Of a stretch of 64,000 bases of DNA, positions 26,703 through 36,348 are shown piece after piece. A model generated the notes under the pieces. It was not told where the DNA came from. It was given only the letters and a program-made list of their open reading frames with translations, and did no database searches. The translations under genes and the position numbers were made by a program. Position 1 is the first letter of the stretch, and every line of letters starts with the position of its first letter. The stretch is from CBDAKK01 sp965196605 (lineage in GTDB: Bacteria; Spirochaetota; Spirochaetia; WTKD01; G963693115), in the NCBI GenBank assembly GCA_965196605.1, contig CBDAKK010000002.1, forward strand, positions 186,001 to 250,000, read 5' to 3'.

Positions 26703-27577
26703 ATGTTACCGCCTGCTTCAAAGTCTTTGCTATAAGGTTGCAATATTTCGCGTACACTTTGTGTATTTTCAATTGCTGCAAGAAAGAAGAGTTCTAGATC
26801 TACGGCAGTTGGTTCATCTTCACTTGTGCGTTTTATGAGGGACATGTATCCATCAAGGTAGGGTATGTGGTATATTACTTGCTCACGCATTGCCTCTTTT
26901 GTTTTTGCTGCCATAAATGCTTTGTTTATAGTATCAATGCGGCTATGCAACAAGTAGTTTCCCCTATCTATTACAATCACGCTGTCTATAATGTCTTTTA
27001 TATCTTTAATTTGATGTGTCGATATAAGTATGCGTTGCTCTTTTGTTGTGTGCTTGTGAATAATTTGTTTGAACAATATTTTTCCTGAGATGTCGCGGCT
27101 GTTGGTTGGTTCATCAAATATGAGTAATTTTGCTTGCGTGGCAATAGCAAATGCGAAGAGAAATTTCTTTTTTTGTCCCATGGAAAAATTTTCTAAGAGT
27201 TTGTTTTGTGGACAGCCAAGTACTTCTTGTAGGTGTGCAAAAAGCTTGTTATCAAAGCGAGGATAGAACTTTGACCAGCATCTTTCATATGTCTTAGGCG
27301 TTATAGGGGGTACTTCGTATTCTTCTGGGATTATGGCAATCTCACGCAACATGTGAGGATTGCGCCTCTTGCTTTCAAAATTGTGTACTTTTACCGTACC
27401 TTTTTGAGGCATAAGTACTCCGGTAAGCAGCCTAATAAGTGTTGTTTTGCCTGAGCCATTCTTTCCTAAAAGGCCATATACTCTTCCATCATCCTCAGTA
27501 CAGACATCAATAGAAAAATCTAAGAGGCCTTCATGAGATCCATGATAGGAATAAGCAACGTTTTTGCAATAAATCAT
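26699..27577 (-). CDS. ABC transporter ATP-binding protein
   Basis: A 292-residue ATPase. Walker A is GKNGSGKTT, the signature is the divergent LLENFSMGQKKKF instead of LSGGQ, Walker B is LLIFDEPTN and the switch histidine is in LISTHQIKD. The MGQKKK form is frequent in ABC-2 export systems. The 70-residue C-terminal extension after the ATPase core is of unknown role. It overlaps the permease by four bases. The two genes form an isolated two-gene transporter, convergent with the interrupted LRR lipoprotein and divergent from the LysE-type exporter. Confidence 0.92.
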   Translation of the reverse strand: MIYCKNVAYSYHGSHEGLLDFSIDVCTEDDGRVYGLLGKNGSGKTTLIRLLTGVLMPQKGTVKVHNFESKRRNPHMLREIAIIPEEYEVPPITPKTYERCWSKFYPRFDNKLFAHLQEVLGCPQNKLLENFSMGQKKKFLFAFAIATQAKLLIFDEPTNSRDISGKILFKQIIHKHTTKEQRILISTHQIKDIKDIIDSVIVIDRGNYLLHSRIDTINKAFMAAKTKEAMREQVIYHIPYLDGYMSLIKRTSEDEPTAVDLELFFLAAIENTQSVREILQPYSKDFEAGGNI

Positions 27578-27792
27578 AACATTTAAAGTTCGTAAAGTCT
27601 AATTTTTATTTATTATAGCACGAAAGCTTATGGTAAATTAACGTGTGCTGCATTTACAGAAATGATATACTACGACAAATGGGAAGTCATGTATTATTCG
27701 TGCTTATACAGCGTTGTACACTTGAAAAACGCCTACATTATTAAAGATTACTGTAATGAATAAACGGTTTACATGAAAAGAAGAACGTTACC

Positions 27793-28404
27793 ATGAATAG
27801 TACGCTTTTGATAGTGGTTGGAATACACCTTATGGCTCTTGTAAGCCCAGGACCTGATTTTTTTCTTGTGCTGCGTTACGCGATGCGCTATGATATGCAC
27901 AAGTCACTCTTGTGTATTTGTGGCATCATCTGTGGCATAGTAACGCACATAAGTTTAATCTACTTTGGAATAGCCTTTTTCATTCAACGTTCTCCATTAG
28001 CATATAACATCGTTGTCGTTTTAGGTATTCTTTGGCTTGTGCGAATAGCCTTTGCTATGATTTTTGCAAAAGCAGCCCCAAAGACGGCTTCCATATCAAC
28101 AGACGCTCCAGTCTCAAAAGCCCCTTTTGTGCACGGCTATTTGACAAATTTGCTCAACCCCAAAGTTTTTATATATTTCACGAGTATTGTAACTCCATTT
28201 CTGAGTTCGGCAGATGTTAACTTTATACTCTTACTTGCAGTTTTTACCACCACGTCATTTGTGTGGTTCACTGCAGTATCTTTGCTGCTTTTCATTCCAA
28301 TTATCAAAAAGCGTATAACCGCCTACACATTCATTCTCGAAAGAGTATTTGGCGTAGTGCTTTTGCTCATGGCACTTCTGCTCTTTAAACTTGTGGTACT
28401 ATAA
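27793..28404 (+). CDS. LysE/RhtB-family amino-acid exporter
   Basis: A 203-residue inner-membrane protein with about six membrane segments. The N-terminal LMALVSPGPDFFLVLRYAMR is the LysE/RhtB family hallmark. The GYLTNLLNPKVFIYF block near residue 115 is also diagnostic. Family members export amino acids such as threonine, homoserine or lysine, and specificity cannot be told from sequence. No regulator lies beside it. No strong Shine-Dalgarno is visible before the ATG. The following DUF975-like gene starts 54 bp later on the same strand. Confidence 0.85.
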   Translation: MNSTLLIVVGIHLMALVSPGPDFFLVLRYAMRYDMHKSLLCICGIICGIVTHISLIYFGIAFFIQRSPLAYNIVVVLGILWLVRIAFAMIFAKAAPKTASISTDAPVSKAPFVHGYLTNLLNPKVFIYFTSIVTPFLSSADVNFILLLAVFTTTSFVWFTAVSLLLFIPIIKKRITAYTFILERVFGVVLLLMALLLFKLVVL

Positions 28405-28458
28405 TTACCTATACATCATTCATACTGATAAAAAAACTTACTAACAGGAGCGTCATAT

Positions 28459-29169
28459 ATGGCAACTGCAAACCGCATTATAATTTCTGAAACCAAAACA
28501 TGCTTACAAGGCATGTTTAAGTCCACCTTTCTCGTCTCATGGATAGCCTTATCATATTTTGTATTGTCTGTTGTTGTGACGTCACAATACCCCGACCCCG
28601 AAAAGTCATACGATAACATATTTGTAGCGTACTTTATGTACTTCGTTCCAAGCTCAATTTTTGAATTACTATGGACGGTGGTGTCTGCCGTATTTGAATC
28701 ACTTTTTTATTTTGGATTATCATTGTTTTTCTTAAACCTTGCACGAAAACAACATGTGAGATTTACGGATATATTTGCGGGGTTTAAAAAATTTTGGAAA
28801 ATTCTAGGCATGACGCTGCTTGCTACTTTGCTCGTCATTATAGGCATGGTGTTCTTCATCATACCGGGCATTGTTGCGTATTACGCGTATGCTCAGAGCT
28901 TTTTTGTGTTAATAGATGAACCGAATATTGGAGCAGTGGAGGCACTGAAAAAAAGCGCGGGTCTTATGCGCGGGCATAAATGGAAACTCTTCAAGCTTCA
29001 ACTACGATTTATACTTCCATTCATACTTGGTATACTCACGCTTGGCATAGCGTTTTTGTGGATAATACCGCGTTGGTGGGTTGCTCACGCTAAGTTTTAC
29101 GAAGACATACAGCATGCTCAAAACGTGGGCACAAGCGCACCTGCCGGCTCACCCGCGACACTGAGCTAG
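28459..29169 (+). CDS. DUF975-like integral membrane protein
   Basis: A 236-residue membrane protein with four to five hydrophobic segments. The middle contains VRFTDIFAGFKKF, then FFIIPGIVAYYAYAQSFFVL and AVEALKKSAGLMRGHKWKLF. This is the pattern of DUF975 family proteins, whose function is not established. The C-terminal tail is soluble and A/P/S-rich. AGGAG lies eight bases before the ATG. It is convergent with nadE. Confidence 0.7.
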   Translation: MATANRIIISETKTCLQGMFKSTFLVSWIALSYFVLSVVVTSQYPDPEKSYDNIFVAYFMYFVPSSIFELLWTVVSAVFESLFYFGLSLFFLNLARKQHVRFTDIFAGFKKFWKILGMTLLATLLVIIGMVFFIIPGIVAYYAYAQSFFVLIDEPNIGAVEALKKSAGLMRGHKWKLFKLQLRFILPFILGILTLGIAFLWIIPRWWVAHAKFYEDIQHAQNVGTSAPAGSPATLS

Positions 29170-29249
29170 ATGCGCGTATGGTAACCTTGTGCACATTGCA
29201 GCATGACGGCTGCGGTTTAGCGTAGGTGAGTGTCCGTTTTTTTCTAAGC

Positions 29250-30956
29250 TTAAGGCGACTTGCGCATGTGCGCTGCTATGGGCATTATGCGTCCACGGCC
29301 AAAGGCGCGTTCAGAAATTTTAATAATAGGGGCAGCTTGGTAGCGCTTATGCTCCGCAGCACAGAGGAGGTGCCACACTCGTTCTACGGTTTTGTGTTCA
29401 GCACTAAAGCGCGGGTCGCGGCACACATGCTCTGGAGTGCGGCGGTTTTCAATAAATTCGTAGAGTATGGCGTCCAGTATGGGATACGCTGGTAAGCTAT
29501 CGCTGTCTTTTTGATTTGCTCGCAGTTCTGCCGTTGGTGCTTTTTGCATAATAGAGCGTGGTATTATTTCTATACCTTCGTTTTTGTTTATCGCCTCGGC
29601 TACTGTGTACACTTCGGTTTTGTACAAGTCGCCTATGAGATTGAGCGCACCGCACATGTCGCCGTAAAGCGTGCAGTAGCCCACCGCTACTTCTGACTTG
29701 TTGCCCGTGGTTAAAAGCATGGACGCGCATTTATTTGCGTATGCCATGAGGAGTAAGCCTCGTATGCGCGCTTGCATGTTTTCTTCCGTGAGGTCAAAGA
29801 CGTTTTCATGCAGTATTGTGGAAAATTCGCGGTGCGTGCTTTGGAATATTGCTTCTATTTTTAAAGTGTGCGTCCGAATTTTCAATGCTTCTGCAAGTGC
29901 CTGCGCGTCTTCTATGCTTTGATTGCTTGTATACTGTGAGGGTAAGAGTATTGCAGTAACTGCCTGAGCACCTAATGCACGTACTGCAATTGCAGCGGTC
30001 AATGCAGAGTCTATGCCTCCGCTAAGCCCAAGGTGTACGCGCATAGGCATGCGGGTTTTGAGTAAGTAGTCTTTGAGTCCTCGCTCCAGCACCGCGCATA
30101 TTTCTTCTGCCCTTTCTATGGAAAGCTGCGGCAATGCTGTTTTTTCTGTATATGGGCTAGACTGTGGCACAAGAGGCGTAATAGTATGGCTTGCGTGTGT
30201 TGTTGCAAACTCAAGGTGTTGCACTGCGCCTGTGGCAGTCAACTCAAAACTTTGCGCATCTTCCTCACAAAACGCGCAAGTGTGTACAACATTGCCTTCT
30301 TTGCTCATGGCAAAGGACCGCCCATCAAAAACAATTTCGTCATTTGCGCCAACTGCGTTTACCATAAAAAGCGGCGCATTTGTAGCAGCTACAGCTTGAT
30401 GGGCTAGAAAGAGACGCTGCGCGTGTTTATGCTTAGTGTATGGAGACGCGGACATCCACACAATCGAGTCTACGGATTCTTGTGCGGCTTTCAATACGTG
30501 TTCTTTGTGCCATAAGTCGTAGCAAATGAATAGAGCAATGCTTACCCCTTGTACCTTGTGTATTGTCGGGCCTGCACTGGGTTCAAAGTAGCGTGTTTCA
30601 AAAAACACATCGTCTGTAGGCAAGGCAAATTTTTTGTGCACTTCTTGTATTTCGTGTGCTGAAACAATAAACGCACAGTTTGAATGTGCGGCTTTCCTCT
30701 GCGTACTACCAACGCCTCCTACAATGGCAATTTGTGAAGGTGCAAGTGATTCGGCTATGCGTCCTAAATATTTGCGTTGATTATCGACTATACTTTCATA
30801 TTCCATGTAGTCGTAAAGCATGTATCCTGAAATTGCAAGCTCAGGAAATACGAAAACATCAGTGTTTGCATGTCTTTCTATGACTTTGGTAATACGCGAC
30901 GTATTCACATCAAAGTCTCCAATGGTGGGGTTTGTTTGTGCAAGGCTAATCTGCAT
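29250..30956 (-). CDS. nadE: Glutamine-dependent NAD+ synthetase
   Basis: A 568-residue two-domain enzyme that amidates deamido-NAD using ammonia released from glutamine. The N-terminal nitrilase-type glutaminase has the Glu-Lys-Cys triad in VFPELAISGY, HKKFALP and LFICYDLW. The C-terminal synthetase has the PP-loop LGLSGGIDSALTA, then LLTTGNKSEVAVGYCTLYGD. The chosen ATG at 30956 begins MQISLAQTNPTIGDFD, the normal family start. An open frame extends 19 codons further upstream without family similarity. Complete motifs indicate an active enzyme. Confidence 0.95.
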   Translation of the reverse strand: MQISLAQTNPTIGDFDVNTSRITKVIERHANTDVFVFPELAISGYMLYDYMEYESIVDNQRKYLGRIAESLAPSQIAIVGGVGSTQRKAAHSNCAFIVSAHEIQEVHKKFALPTDDVFFETRYFEPSAGPTIHKVQGVSIALFICYDLWHKEHVLKAAQESVDSIVWMSASPYTKHKHAQRLFLAHQAVAATNAPLFMVNAVGANDEIVFDGRSFAMSKEGNVVHTCAFCEEDAQSFELTATGAVQHLEFATTHASHTITPLVPQSSPYTEKTALPQLSIERAEEICAVLERGLKDYLLKTRMPMRVHLGLSGGIDSALTAAIAVRALGAQAVTAILLPSQYTSNQSIEDAQALAEALKIRTHTLKIEAIFQSTHREFSTILHENVFDLTEENMQARIRGLLLMAYANKCASMLLTTGNKSEVAVGYCTLYGDMCGALNLIGDLYKTEVYTVAEAINKNEGIEIIPRSIMQKAPTAELRANQKDSDSLPAYPILDAILYEFIENRRTPEHVCRDPRFSAEHKTVERVWHLLCAAEHKRYQAAPIIKISERAFGRGRIMPIAAHMRKSP

Positions 30957-31025
30957 ATGCCAATAGGTATATCTATGAATTAAACTTTTAGACGCTTCAT
31001 GGTAAGAAAACACATACTTGTTTTG

Positions 31026-31772
31026 TTAGTATGTAAAGGTTGCTCCCAGCTGTATGGCAACGAGAAACCAAGATTCTATGCCGTATTTTACTGCGCCATC
31101 AGAGCTATTAAAGTGCAAAGGGTAATATGCACCATGAATTATAAAGGGTATCGCTATAAGCTGCGTTATAGGGAAGTGAAATTCCATATCGAGAGATACG
31201 CCAACACCAATGGAATTTTCAAACCGAGTGTCTGCCTCAGAAAAATTGTAAAATAAAAAATTTACTGACGGACCTACTCCTATGTTGGTGGTGAGTATGG
31301 GTGCTTTTGAGTAAAAATTTATTCCAAAATTTATGTTTTGCGAAATGGTTTTTATAGTTCCTTGTTCTCCATATACAAGCACTAGTGCTGAACTCAGTGT
31401 TGAAGTGCCAACGTTTGTTGTTTGCGCAGAGTCTGACTTTTTTGCATAGGCTGATAATAAGAATCCTAAAATAGTGTTTCCACTTACGTAATAGCCTACC
31501 CCTGTATTTAAAGGTGAACTTTGATAAAAATGCTCTATTGCTTTTAGCCCAATACTAACACCGAGGTCACTTATCGAGCCTTCTGCTTTAGTATTGCTTA
31601 CATCGCTTTTATGCGTCAAAGAGAGCAGTCCGAATCCCGCAGCAATGCTTTTGACGCTTTTGTTTTCGGGTGTGGAAGAATTAGTCGCTTCATCCAATGC
31701 TTGTGCAGAAATCTGCGTAAACGTATGAAGCGCAAGTAATAGTATCGTTAAAAAAATTGCATATATTTTCAT
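31026..31772 (-). CDS. Predicted outer-membrane beta-barrel protein, tandem paralogue 2
   Basis: A 248-residue protein with a signal peptide (IFLTILLLALHTFTQISAQA) and barrel-like alternation, ending in an aromatic residue (LGATFTY). It shares with its neighbour at 31829 the block G(V/I)S(I/V)G(L/F)K.I..FY.S followed by G.YY.......F. It shares a C-terminal YYPL region with that gene and with the gene at 9873. AGGTG precedes the ATG closely. It lies 56 bp after its paralogue on the same strand, consistent with tandem duplication. Function unknown; surface exposure is an inference. Confidence 0.65.
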   Translation of the reverse strand: MKIYAIFLTILLLALHTFTQISAQALDEATNSSTPENKSVKSIAAGFGLLSLTHKSDVSNTKAEGSISDLGVSIGLKAIEHFYQSSPLNTGVGYYVSGNTILGFLLSAYAKKSDSAQTTNVGTSTLSSALVLVYGEQGTIKTISQNINFGINFYSKAPILTTNIGVGPSVNFLFYNFSEADTRFENSIGVGVSLDMEFHFPITQLIAIPFIIHGAYYPLHFNSSDGAVKYGIESWFLVAIQLGATFTY

Positions 31773-31828
31773 ATAACACCTATATAAAAGATTTAAAACA
31801 CACCACTATATCTCAACAAGAATACTCG

Positions 31829-32605
31829 CTAATAACTGAGTACAAGCATTCCTACTTGTATAGATCCTAAAACCACTGTTGTCGAAGTATACGTAATACG
31901 TTCATGTAAAGAATCCATAAGTAAAGGGTACCAGGTAAACTGAACTGCAACCGAAACACCGAAGAGGTAACTAAAGCGGAATAGAAATTCCAAATCAATA
32001 GCAGGGCCTACTCCTATAGTGAGGTAGAATTTATTTTCTTCGTAGAATAAATGATGAAAGAGAAATCCTGCACTTATTCCAAGTCCAAGCTGGGTGGTAA
32101 TGTAATCATTGGGAATGCTTATGTGAGGACCTATGGTGAAATTCGGTGCAATTTGTTTTATAGCTTCGTCTTCCTTAAAAAACTCAGACTTGAGACCAAA
32201 GTCCTCATTGTTATTTATCGCAGAGGCGGCAAAACTCATAAGAAGATTCACAGAATAATACATGCCAATTTCAATGGGAATCTTGGAATTATAAAAATTA
32301 TCTATATCCTTAAAGCCCACTGATATTCCATGAGAGGTTACTACTGACTCTGTAGAATCATTTCCCTGTGGCACTTCTGCCTTAAACGCCCAAAGAATGA
32401 GACCATAACCTCCCACAAAAGATTTAAATTTATTGCTAGGAAAACTACTGAGTTGGAGTTCGTGTGGTGGCGTATCCTTAAATATTGGATACTGTTTTTT
32501 GCTTGGAGGAGTTTCTTCCTCCACTTCTTGTCCATAGCCTTTTGGCAGTGCGACAAAAACAAACAGAGCCAAAATGAACGTGCAATGTACGACTATAATC
32601 TTCAT
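31829..32605 (-). CDS. Predicted outer-membrane beta-barrel protein, tandem paralogue 1
   Basis: A 258-residue protein with a signal peptide (FILALFVFVALPKGYGQ) and a polar N-terminal linker. The barrel-like remainder includes HGISVGFKDIDNFYNSK and LTIGVGPAIDLEFLFRF, and it ends in a tyrosine (MLVLSY). It is paralogous to the adjacent gene at 31026 and to 9873-10610. The two tandem copies are quite divergent outside the shared blocks, so the duplication is not recent or the surface loops have diversified. Upstream, the minus strand reads GAGGTATAGTGTTTT before the ATG. Confidence 0.65.
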   Translation of the reverse strand: MKIIVVHCTFILALFVFVALPKGYGQEVEEETPPSKKQYPIFKDTPPHELQLSSFPSNKFKSFVGGYGLILWAFKAEVPQGNDSTESVVTSHGISVGFKDIDNFYNSKIPIEIGMYYSVNLLMSFAASAINNNEDFGLKSEFFKEDEAIKQIAPNFTIGPHISIPNDYITTQLGLGISAGFLFHHLFYEENKFYLTIGVGPAIDLEFLFRFSYLFGVSVAVQFTWYPLLMDSLHERITYTSTTVVLGSIQVGMLVLSY

Positions 32606-32762
32606 AAAACACTATACCTCATATGTACTATGTCGTATTATACGATGTAATGGAGTCTCTCATACAACATAAGCTTGCACCATCACAATACTACAAAGTT
32701 CCTACTATAAAGTATAGGCAGAAAAATGGTATATAATAATCTTAAATTTAAAAAACTTTATT

Positions 32763-33380
32763 ATGGTTACGAAACATAGATTATGGACTAAGGCGCAATA
32801 CGCTTTATTTACCGCTTTTATTATATCTCTTATCATCATTGGTTGTAGAACGCATAAACCCTTTACCACTGATCTCAGTGTAGGTGGACTGCAAAATAGA
32901 ACACTTGGTGTAGCGCGCGCCTATAATGGGTCAATTAGAGCAGTGCAAGAAGCTATTCTTGATACCTTTACACATTTTGGTAACAGAGTTAACGTGGAAG
33001 GCGCGCTTGTTGATGACGCGTACTTTGAGCGTTTTTCCTATCTTCTTGCTCAAGGCGTACGCACGCAGGTGCAACTCTACAAAATTGATATGGAAAAACC
33101 AATGGTTTTTCGAGCAACATATCCTACGCATCAAGTGGTTATCTTGAATAAAACAATTGTTAAGGAAAACATACATCGCGTATATTTTTGGGTTGAGGCG
33201 CTTTCTGAACCTGCGCCCAAGGCAGCGTCTCATAGAAACACCGTAGCAAAAACGCGCGTTCGCATGCTCATAGACGAAGAGCCACCACACAAGGAGTACC
33301 AAATTTCACCTCGTTGGCCAAAATACACGGAAGCACAGTTCCTCGATTACATGGAAACTCTTATTCCAAAGTCTCGTTAA
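32763..33380 (+). CDS. Putative lipoprotein of unknown function
   Basis: A 205-residue protein with a signal sequence ending in a lipobox-like IIIGC near residue 28 (FTAFIISLIIIGC), so probably a lipoprotein. The mature part is soluble and has no recognised domain. Two beta-rich stretches (QVQLYKIDMEKPMVFRAT; VVILNKTIVKENIHRVYFWV) suggest a compact fold. It is divergent from the barrel pair and convergent with the gene at 33386, only five bases separating the two stop codons. No Shine-Dalgarno is evident. A TATAAT lies about 28 bases upstream. Confidence 0.6.
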   Translation: MVTKHRLWTKAQYALFTAFIISLIIIGCRTHKPFTTDLSVGGLQNRTLGVARAYNGSIRAVQEAILDTFTHFGNRVNVEGALVDDAYFERFSYLLAQGVRTQVQLYKIDMEKPMVFRATYPTHQVVILNKTIVKENIHRVYFWVEALSEPAPKAASHRNTVAKTRVRMLIDEEPPHKEYQISPRWPKYTEAQFLDYMETLIPKSR

Positions 33381-33385
33381 TTCAA

Positions 33386-34081
33386 CTAATACGTACTCTC
33401 GTCCATTGACGCAAACTTTGCCATAACCTCATCAATGCGTGTAAGTTCACGTTCTATTATTTTTCCGTAATCCAGCGTTTTGTTCATAAGGTGCACGGAC
33501 TTGTACTCCAGCGCTTCCGCGCGCACGCCGTACCCACGTTCACACCGCACAATTCTGTAATAGTCGTCTTCCCAGTGTTGTATTTTTTGCAAGCTGAAAA
33601 AAGACAGGTTCATGGCTCTAATCTTCTCCACATACTGAAGCGTTTCATTCCAGTACACCTTGGCGTACTCAACCAGCGTTTTTGCCTTCTTCATACTCCG
33701 TATTGTCATGTCGCGAAAAGGCGCATTGTAAAAATAGGCATTGAACTTCATGTAGCCCCGCGCAAAACCGAGGTACTGCTTAATGAGCAAAAGGTTCACA
33801 TGCATGAGAAACATGTTCCTATACCACTTCCAGTCTCGCTTGTCTTTTATGTCCGCAAGTGCGTTCAGCGGGTTGGCAAAGTCTGCGCGCAACACCTGCT
33901 CAAGCCACAGTATGTTCTCTGCAAAATTTTCGGGGTACATGTACAAACGCTTTTGGTATAACTCATACAGCTGTTCTTTGTACAACAACTTGTAGCCCGG
34001 AAACCCGCTAGCAGCCTGCGGTACTAGGGACAACGCTACCACTGCGCAAGAAAGTAAGGCCATTTTTACAAAACACTTCAC
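33386..34081 (-). CDS. Exported alpha-helical hypothetical protein
   Basis: A 231-residue protein with a signal peptide (KMALLSCAVVALSLVPQAASG). The mature region is mostly helical and rich in Tyr, Lys and Glu (YKLLYKEQLYELYQKRLYMY; VEKIRAMNLSFFSLQKIQHW). No domain is recognised. I chose the GTG at 34081, which has AGAGG at a good distance. A TTG at 34120 is possible but has no ribosome-binding site. Element C begins about 55 bp upstream. The gene appears to be of a spirochaete-restricted kind, but that is an impression and not a search result. Confidence 0.6.
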   Translation of the reverse strand: MKCFVKMALLSCAVVALSLVPQAASGFPGYKLLYKEQLYELYQKRLYMYPENFAENILWLEQVLRADFANPLNALADIKDKRDWKWYRNMFLMHVNLLLIKQYLGFARGYMKFNAYFYNAPFRDMTIRSMKKAKTLVEYAKVYWNETLQYVEKIRAMNLSFFSLQKIQHWEDDYYRIVRCERGYGVRAEALEYKSVHLMNKTLDYGKIIERELTRIDEVMAKFASMDESTY

Positions 34082-34137
34082 GTCTCTACCTCTTGTCGGC
34101 AGAAGCGCTTGTGTTTTCAAATGAAATTACACAGTGT

Positions 34138-34999
34138 TGTGCCTTTGTGGGGGCAAGCCCCCACAGCCCCCCTTTGGGTAAGACGCGGTACTGCGCTGCG
34201 CGCGAGGGCTGCACGCCGTGTGTGTTTACGTTGTGTGTTGCTCACGCTGTGGGTTGCCAAGATGTATCATGAACTATGATAATGCCTCGGACGGCTGTAC
34301 TTTCTTTTTTCTTTTTTCAAAAAGAAAAAAGAAAGGTACCAAAGAAAAAAAGAAAAAGAAGTGGTGCAGTTGCGGGGCTACGCCATAGGGAACAAGATAC
34401 AAGAGCAATTATGAAGAAAGTACCAAAGTCACGAGCATAGCGAGAGGATGCAAACTATTGCATGAGCACTTTGTGGGGGCAGCCCTCCACACCCCCATGG
34501 AGCACCACGCTAGAGTAACTACGCAATATCACATACAACACAAAACAACTCAATTTCATATTTGCTGCTACTCACCCGCGCGCAGCGCTCAACACGCATC
34601 AGCATCTCCAAACTCAGTTCCTTAGTCCCTATGGCGTTAGCCTCACAGGATGTTTTTCTTTTCTTTTTGGTTCTTTTGCTATAAGTTCCATCTTTGTGTC
34701 GCTCTGCGACACTTATTTTAATCGTTTCTAGCCGTTCGCCTTCGGCTCTCGACTTTTCTTCTCTTGCGTCCTCACAGCCGCCCCATGGACGGGGCGCATT
34801 GGCTGCCATGGATGGTAAAAAAGAAAAGAAAGAACGGCCATCCGAATGGATAGCGTATTTAGAATAGCGTCTTGGCAACAAGAGGCGTTCACGCAATGCT
34901 GCGCAAGCAAAACACACACGGCTTGCAGCTTACACGCGCGTAGCGCAGAGCAGCGTCTTACTGCAGGGGGGTGTGGGGGGATATTCCCCCCGCAAAGAC
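34138..34999. repeat. Dispersed repeat element C, composite with three end sequences
   Basis: Two end sequences in plus orientation (CCTTTGTGGGGGCAAGCCCC at 34142-34161, and CTTTGTGGGGGCAGCCCTCC at about 34469-34488) and one inverted end (minus strand from 34996, CTTTGCGGGGGGAATATCCC) divide about 860 bp into two parts. This looks like two elements that share a border or one nested in another. Internal modules match other elements: TGCCTCGGACGGCTGTACTT (34283-34302) and the hairpin module with GTGTCGC-TCT-GCGACAC (34676-34760). An A/G-rich self-complementary stretch also occurs. The inverted end supplies the C-terminus of the aspartokinase-like gene. Confidence 0.75.
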
Positions 35000-36345
35000 A
35001 ACTTTGTTGCCCATGAATAGAGCGAGTCGTGTATGCCTTGCATAACGTTTTGTACGTGTGTGCTTTGTACGGCAAAGCTGAAACTCAATTCGGCATTTCC
35101 AAGCGACAGGGTTTCTATTGCGACGTCGGGAGGAATGCAAGAAAGCGCTGAGGCTATTTTTTGAGGTGAGTTCCACACGCTGCTAGAAATAAGGCTTATA
35201 AGCGAATAATTGTCAGCGTAGCGCACATCACCGAGCATGCGCAAGTCAGCTAAAAATGCCTTGGTGCAGAAACGAGTAAAAAAGCTGATAGTGACGGATA
35301 TTTCAGAAGTGCTAATGGTTTCTACCGAGACATGGTGTTGCGAGCATATACGAAAGAGTTTTTCAAGATACCCGTGGCGATGAAACATGTCAGTGGAAGA
35401 AATGGTGCATATGCTGCACGAATTTTGGTTGGTAATGACCACCTCGGGAATATGCGCATTCTCTTGTGTCAGCGCTATGGAGGTAGTGTACGCAGCTGGG
35501 TTTGCCGTGGAATAAATGGCGAGGGGTATTTCGTCTTTCATAAGCATTTGCAAGGCAAGCGGGTGAAATACCTTACCTCCCAGCATGGCTATTTCCAAGG
35601 CCATTTCGTAGCTCAGCGTACGCACCGCCCGCGCATTTTCAACGTATGCAGTGTTGGCCGTCATAACCCCATGCGTGTGCGTCCAAATGTCTACAACGCG
35701 CGCCCCTGCTTTTTTTGCATACGCGGCTGCAAGCGCGTCCGCTGAATTATGCATTGCCACCTCGCCCTGCTGTGTGCGCTCGCCATTGCGTGCAAGCACT
35801 ACATACACCTGCGCTGTTTCAAATTTTTCAGGCACTGCCTCAAGCGCTTGCACAATGCGCACGCAGCTATTTGTCTTCAACTGCAGGTATAATGCGACCG
35901 TGTACGCGGCAAGTGCCGAACTCATGTCCATGAGCAAGGCAGAGGTTTTAGGACTGAGCTCCTTGAGACGCGTAACACCTACAAGCAAGAGGCGCATGTT
36001 TTCATGCGTAGTTTGCATGCAAGTCTGCATTATTTTTGTAGCGCTACTTTTTATTTCTTGAGTCTTCGTAATAAGAGGCTCAATTTCTTTTCTGTGCGCC
36101 TCATAGAGCTCATCAAAAATAGCAAGCGCTTTTTTCCCTTCACCCCTTGCCGCCCAGTGCCCCGCCTCTAAAATGTGCTGGCGTGCATTGCAGTAGGCTT
36201 CACACATGAGCAACACGGGCACGTTTTCTTGCGTGTAGCGCGCAGTTGCGCCCAGCATGAGTTCAAGTGATTGCGCGGTGTTTGAGACACCCTCATCAAA
36301 AAAAACAAAGGCGGGGCTGCTCTGAGCGTATGCATTGGTGCGCAT
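34930..36345 (-). CDS. Aspartokinase-like protein lacking catalytic signatures
   Basis: A 471-residue homologue of LysC/ThrA aspartokinases. The C-terminal half aligns well: WTHTHGVMTA (221-230, normally WTDVDGVMTA), LSYEMALEIAMLGGKVFHP (244-262), and an ACT regulatory domain from about 310. Yet the N-terminal KFGGTSV is replaced by FFDEGVS (15-21), the GE/LS block is missing, the GRGGSD block is unrecognisable and the TDVDG aspartates are T-H-T-H. It is therefore probably unable to phosphorylate aspartate. It starts three bases after asd, so the pair is an operon. The last 20 or so residues and the stop come from element C. Confidence 0.8.
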   Translation of the reverse strand: MRTNAYAQSSPAFVFFDEGVSNTAQSLELMLGATARYTQENVPVLLMCEAYCNARQHILEAGHWAARGEGKKALAIFDELYEAHRKEIEPLITKTQEIKSSATKIMQTCMQTTHENMRLLLVGVTRLKELSPKTSALLMDMSSALAAYTVALYLQLKTNSCVRIVQALEAVPEKFETAQVYVVLARNGERTQQGEVAMHNSADALAAAYAKKAGARVVDIWTHTHGVMTANTAYVENARAVRTLSYEMALEIAMLGGKVFHPLALQMLMKDEIPLAIYSTANPAAYTTSIALTQENAHIPEVVITNQNSCSICTISSTDMFHRHGYLEKLFRICSQHHVSVETISTSEISVTISFFTRFCTKAFLADLRMLGDVRYADNYSLISLISSSVWNSPQKIASALSCIPPDVAIETLSLGNAELSFSFAVQSTHVQNVMQGIHDSLYSWATKLSLRGEYPPTPPCSKTLLCATRV

Positions 36346-36348
36346 GGT

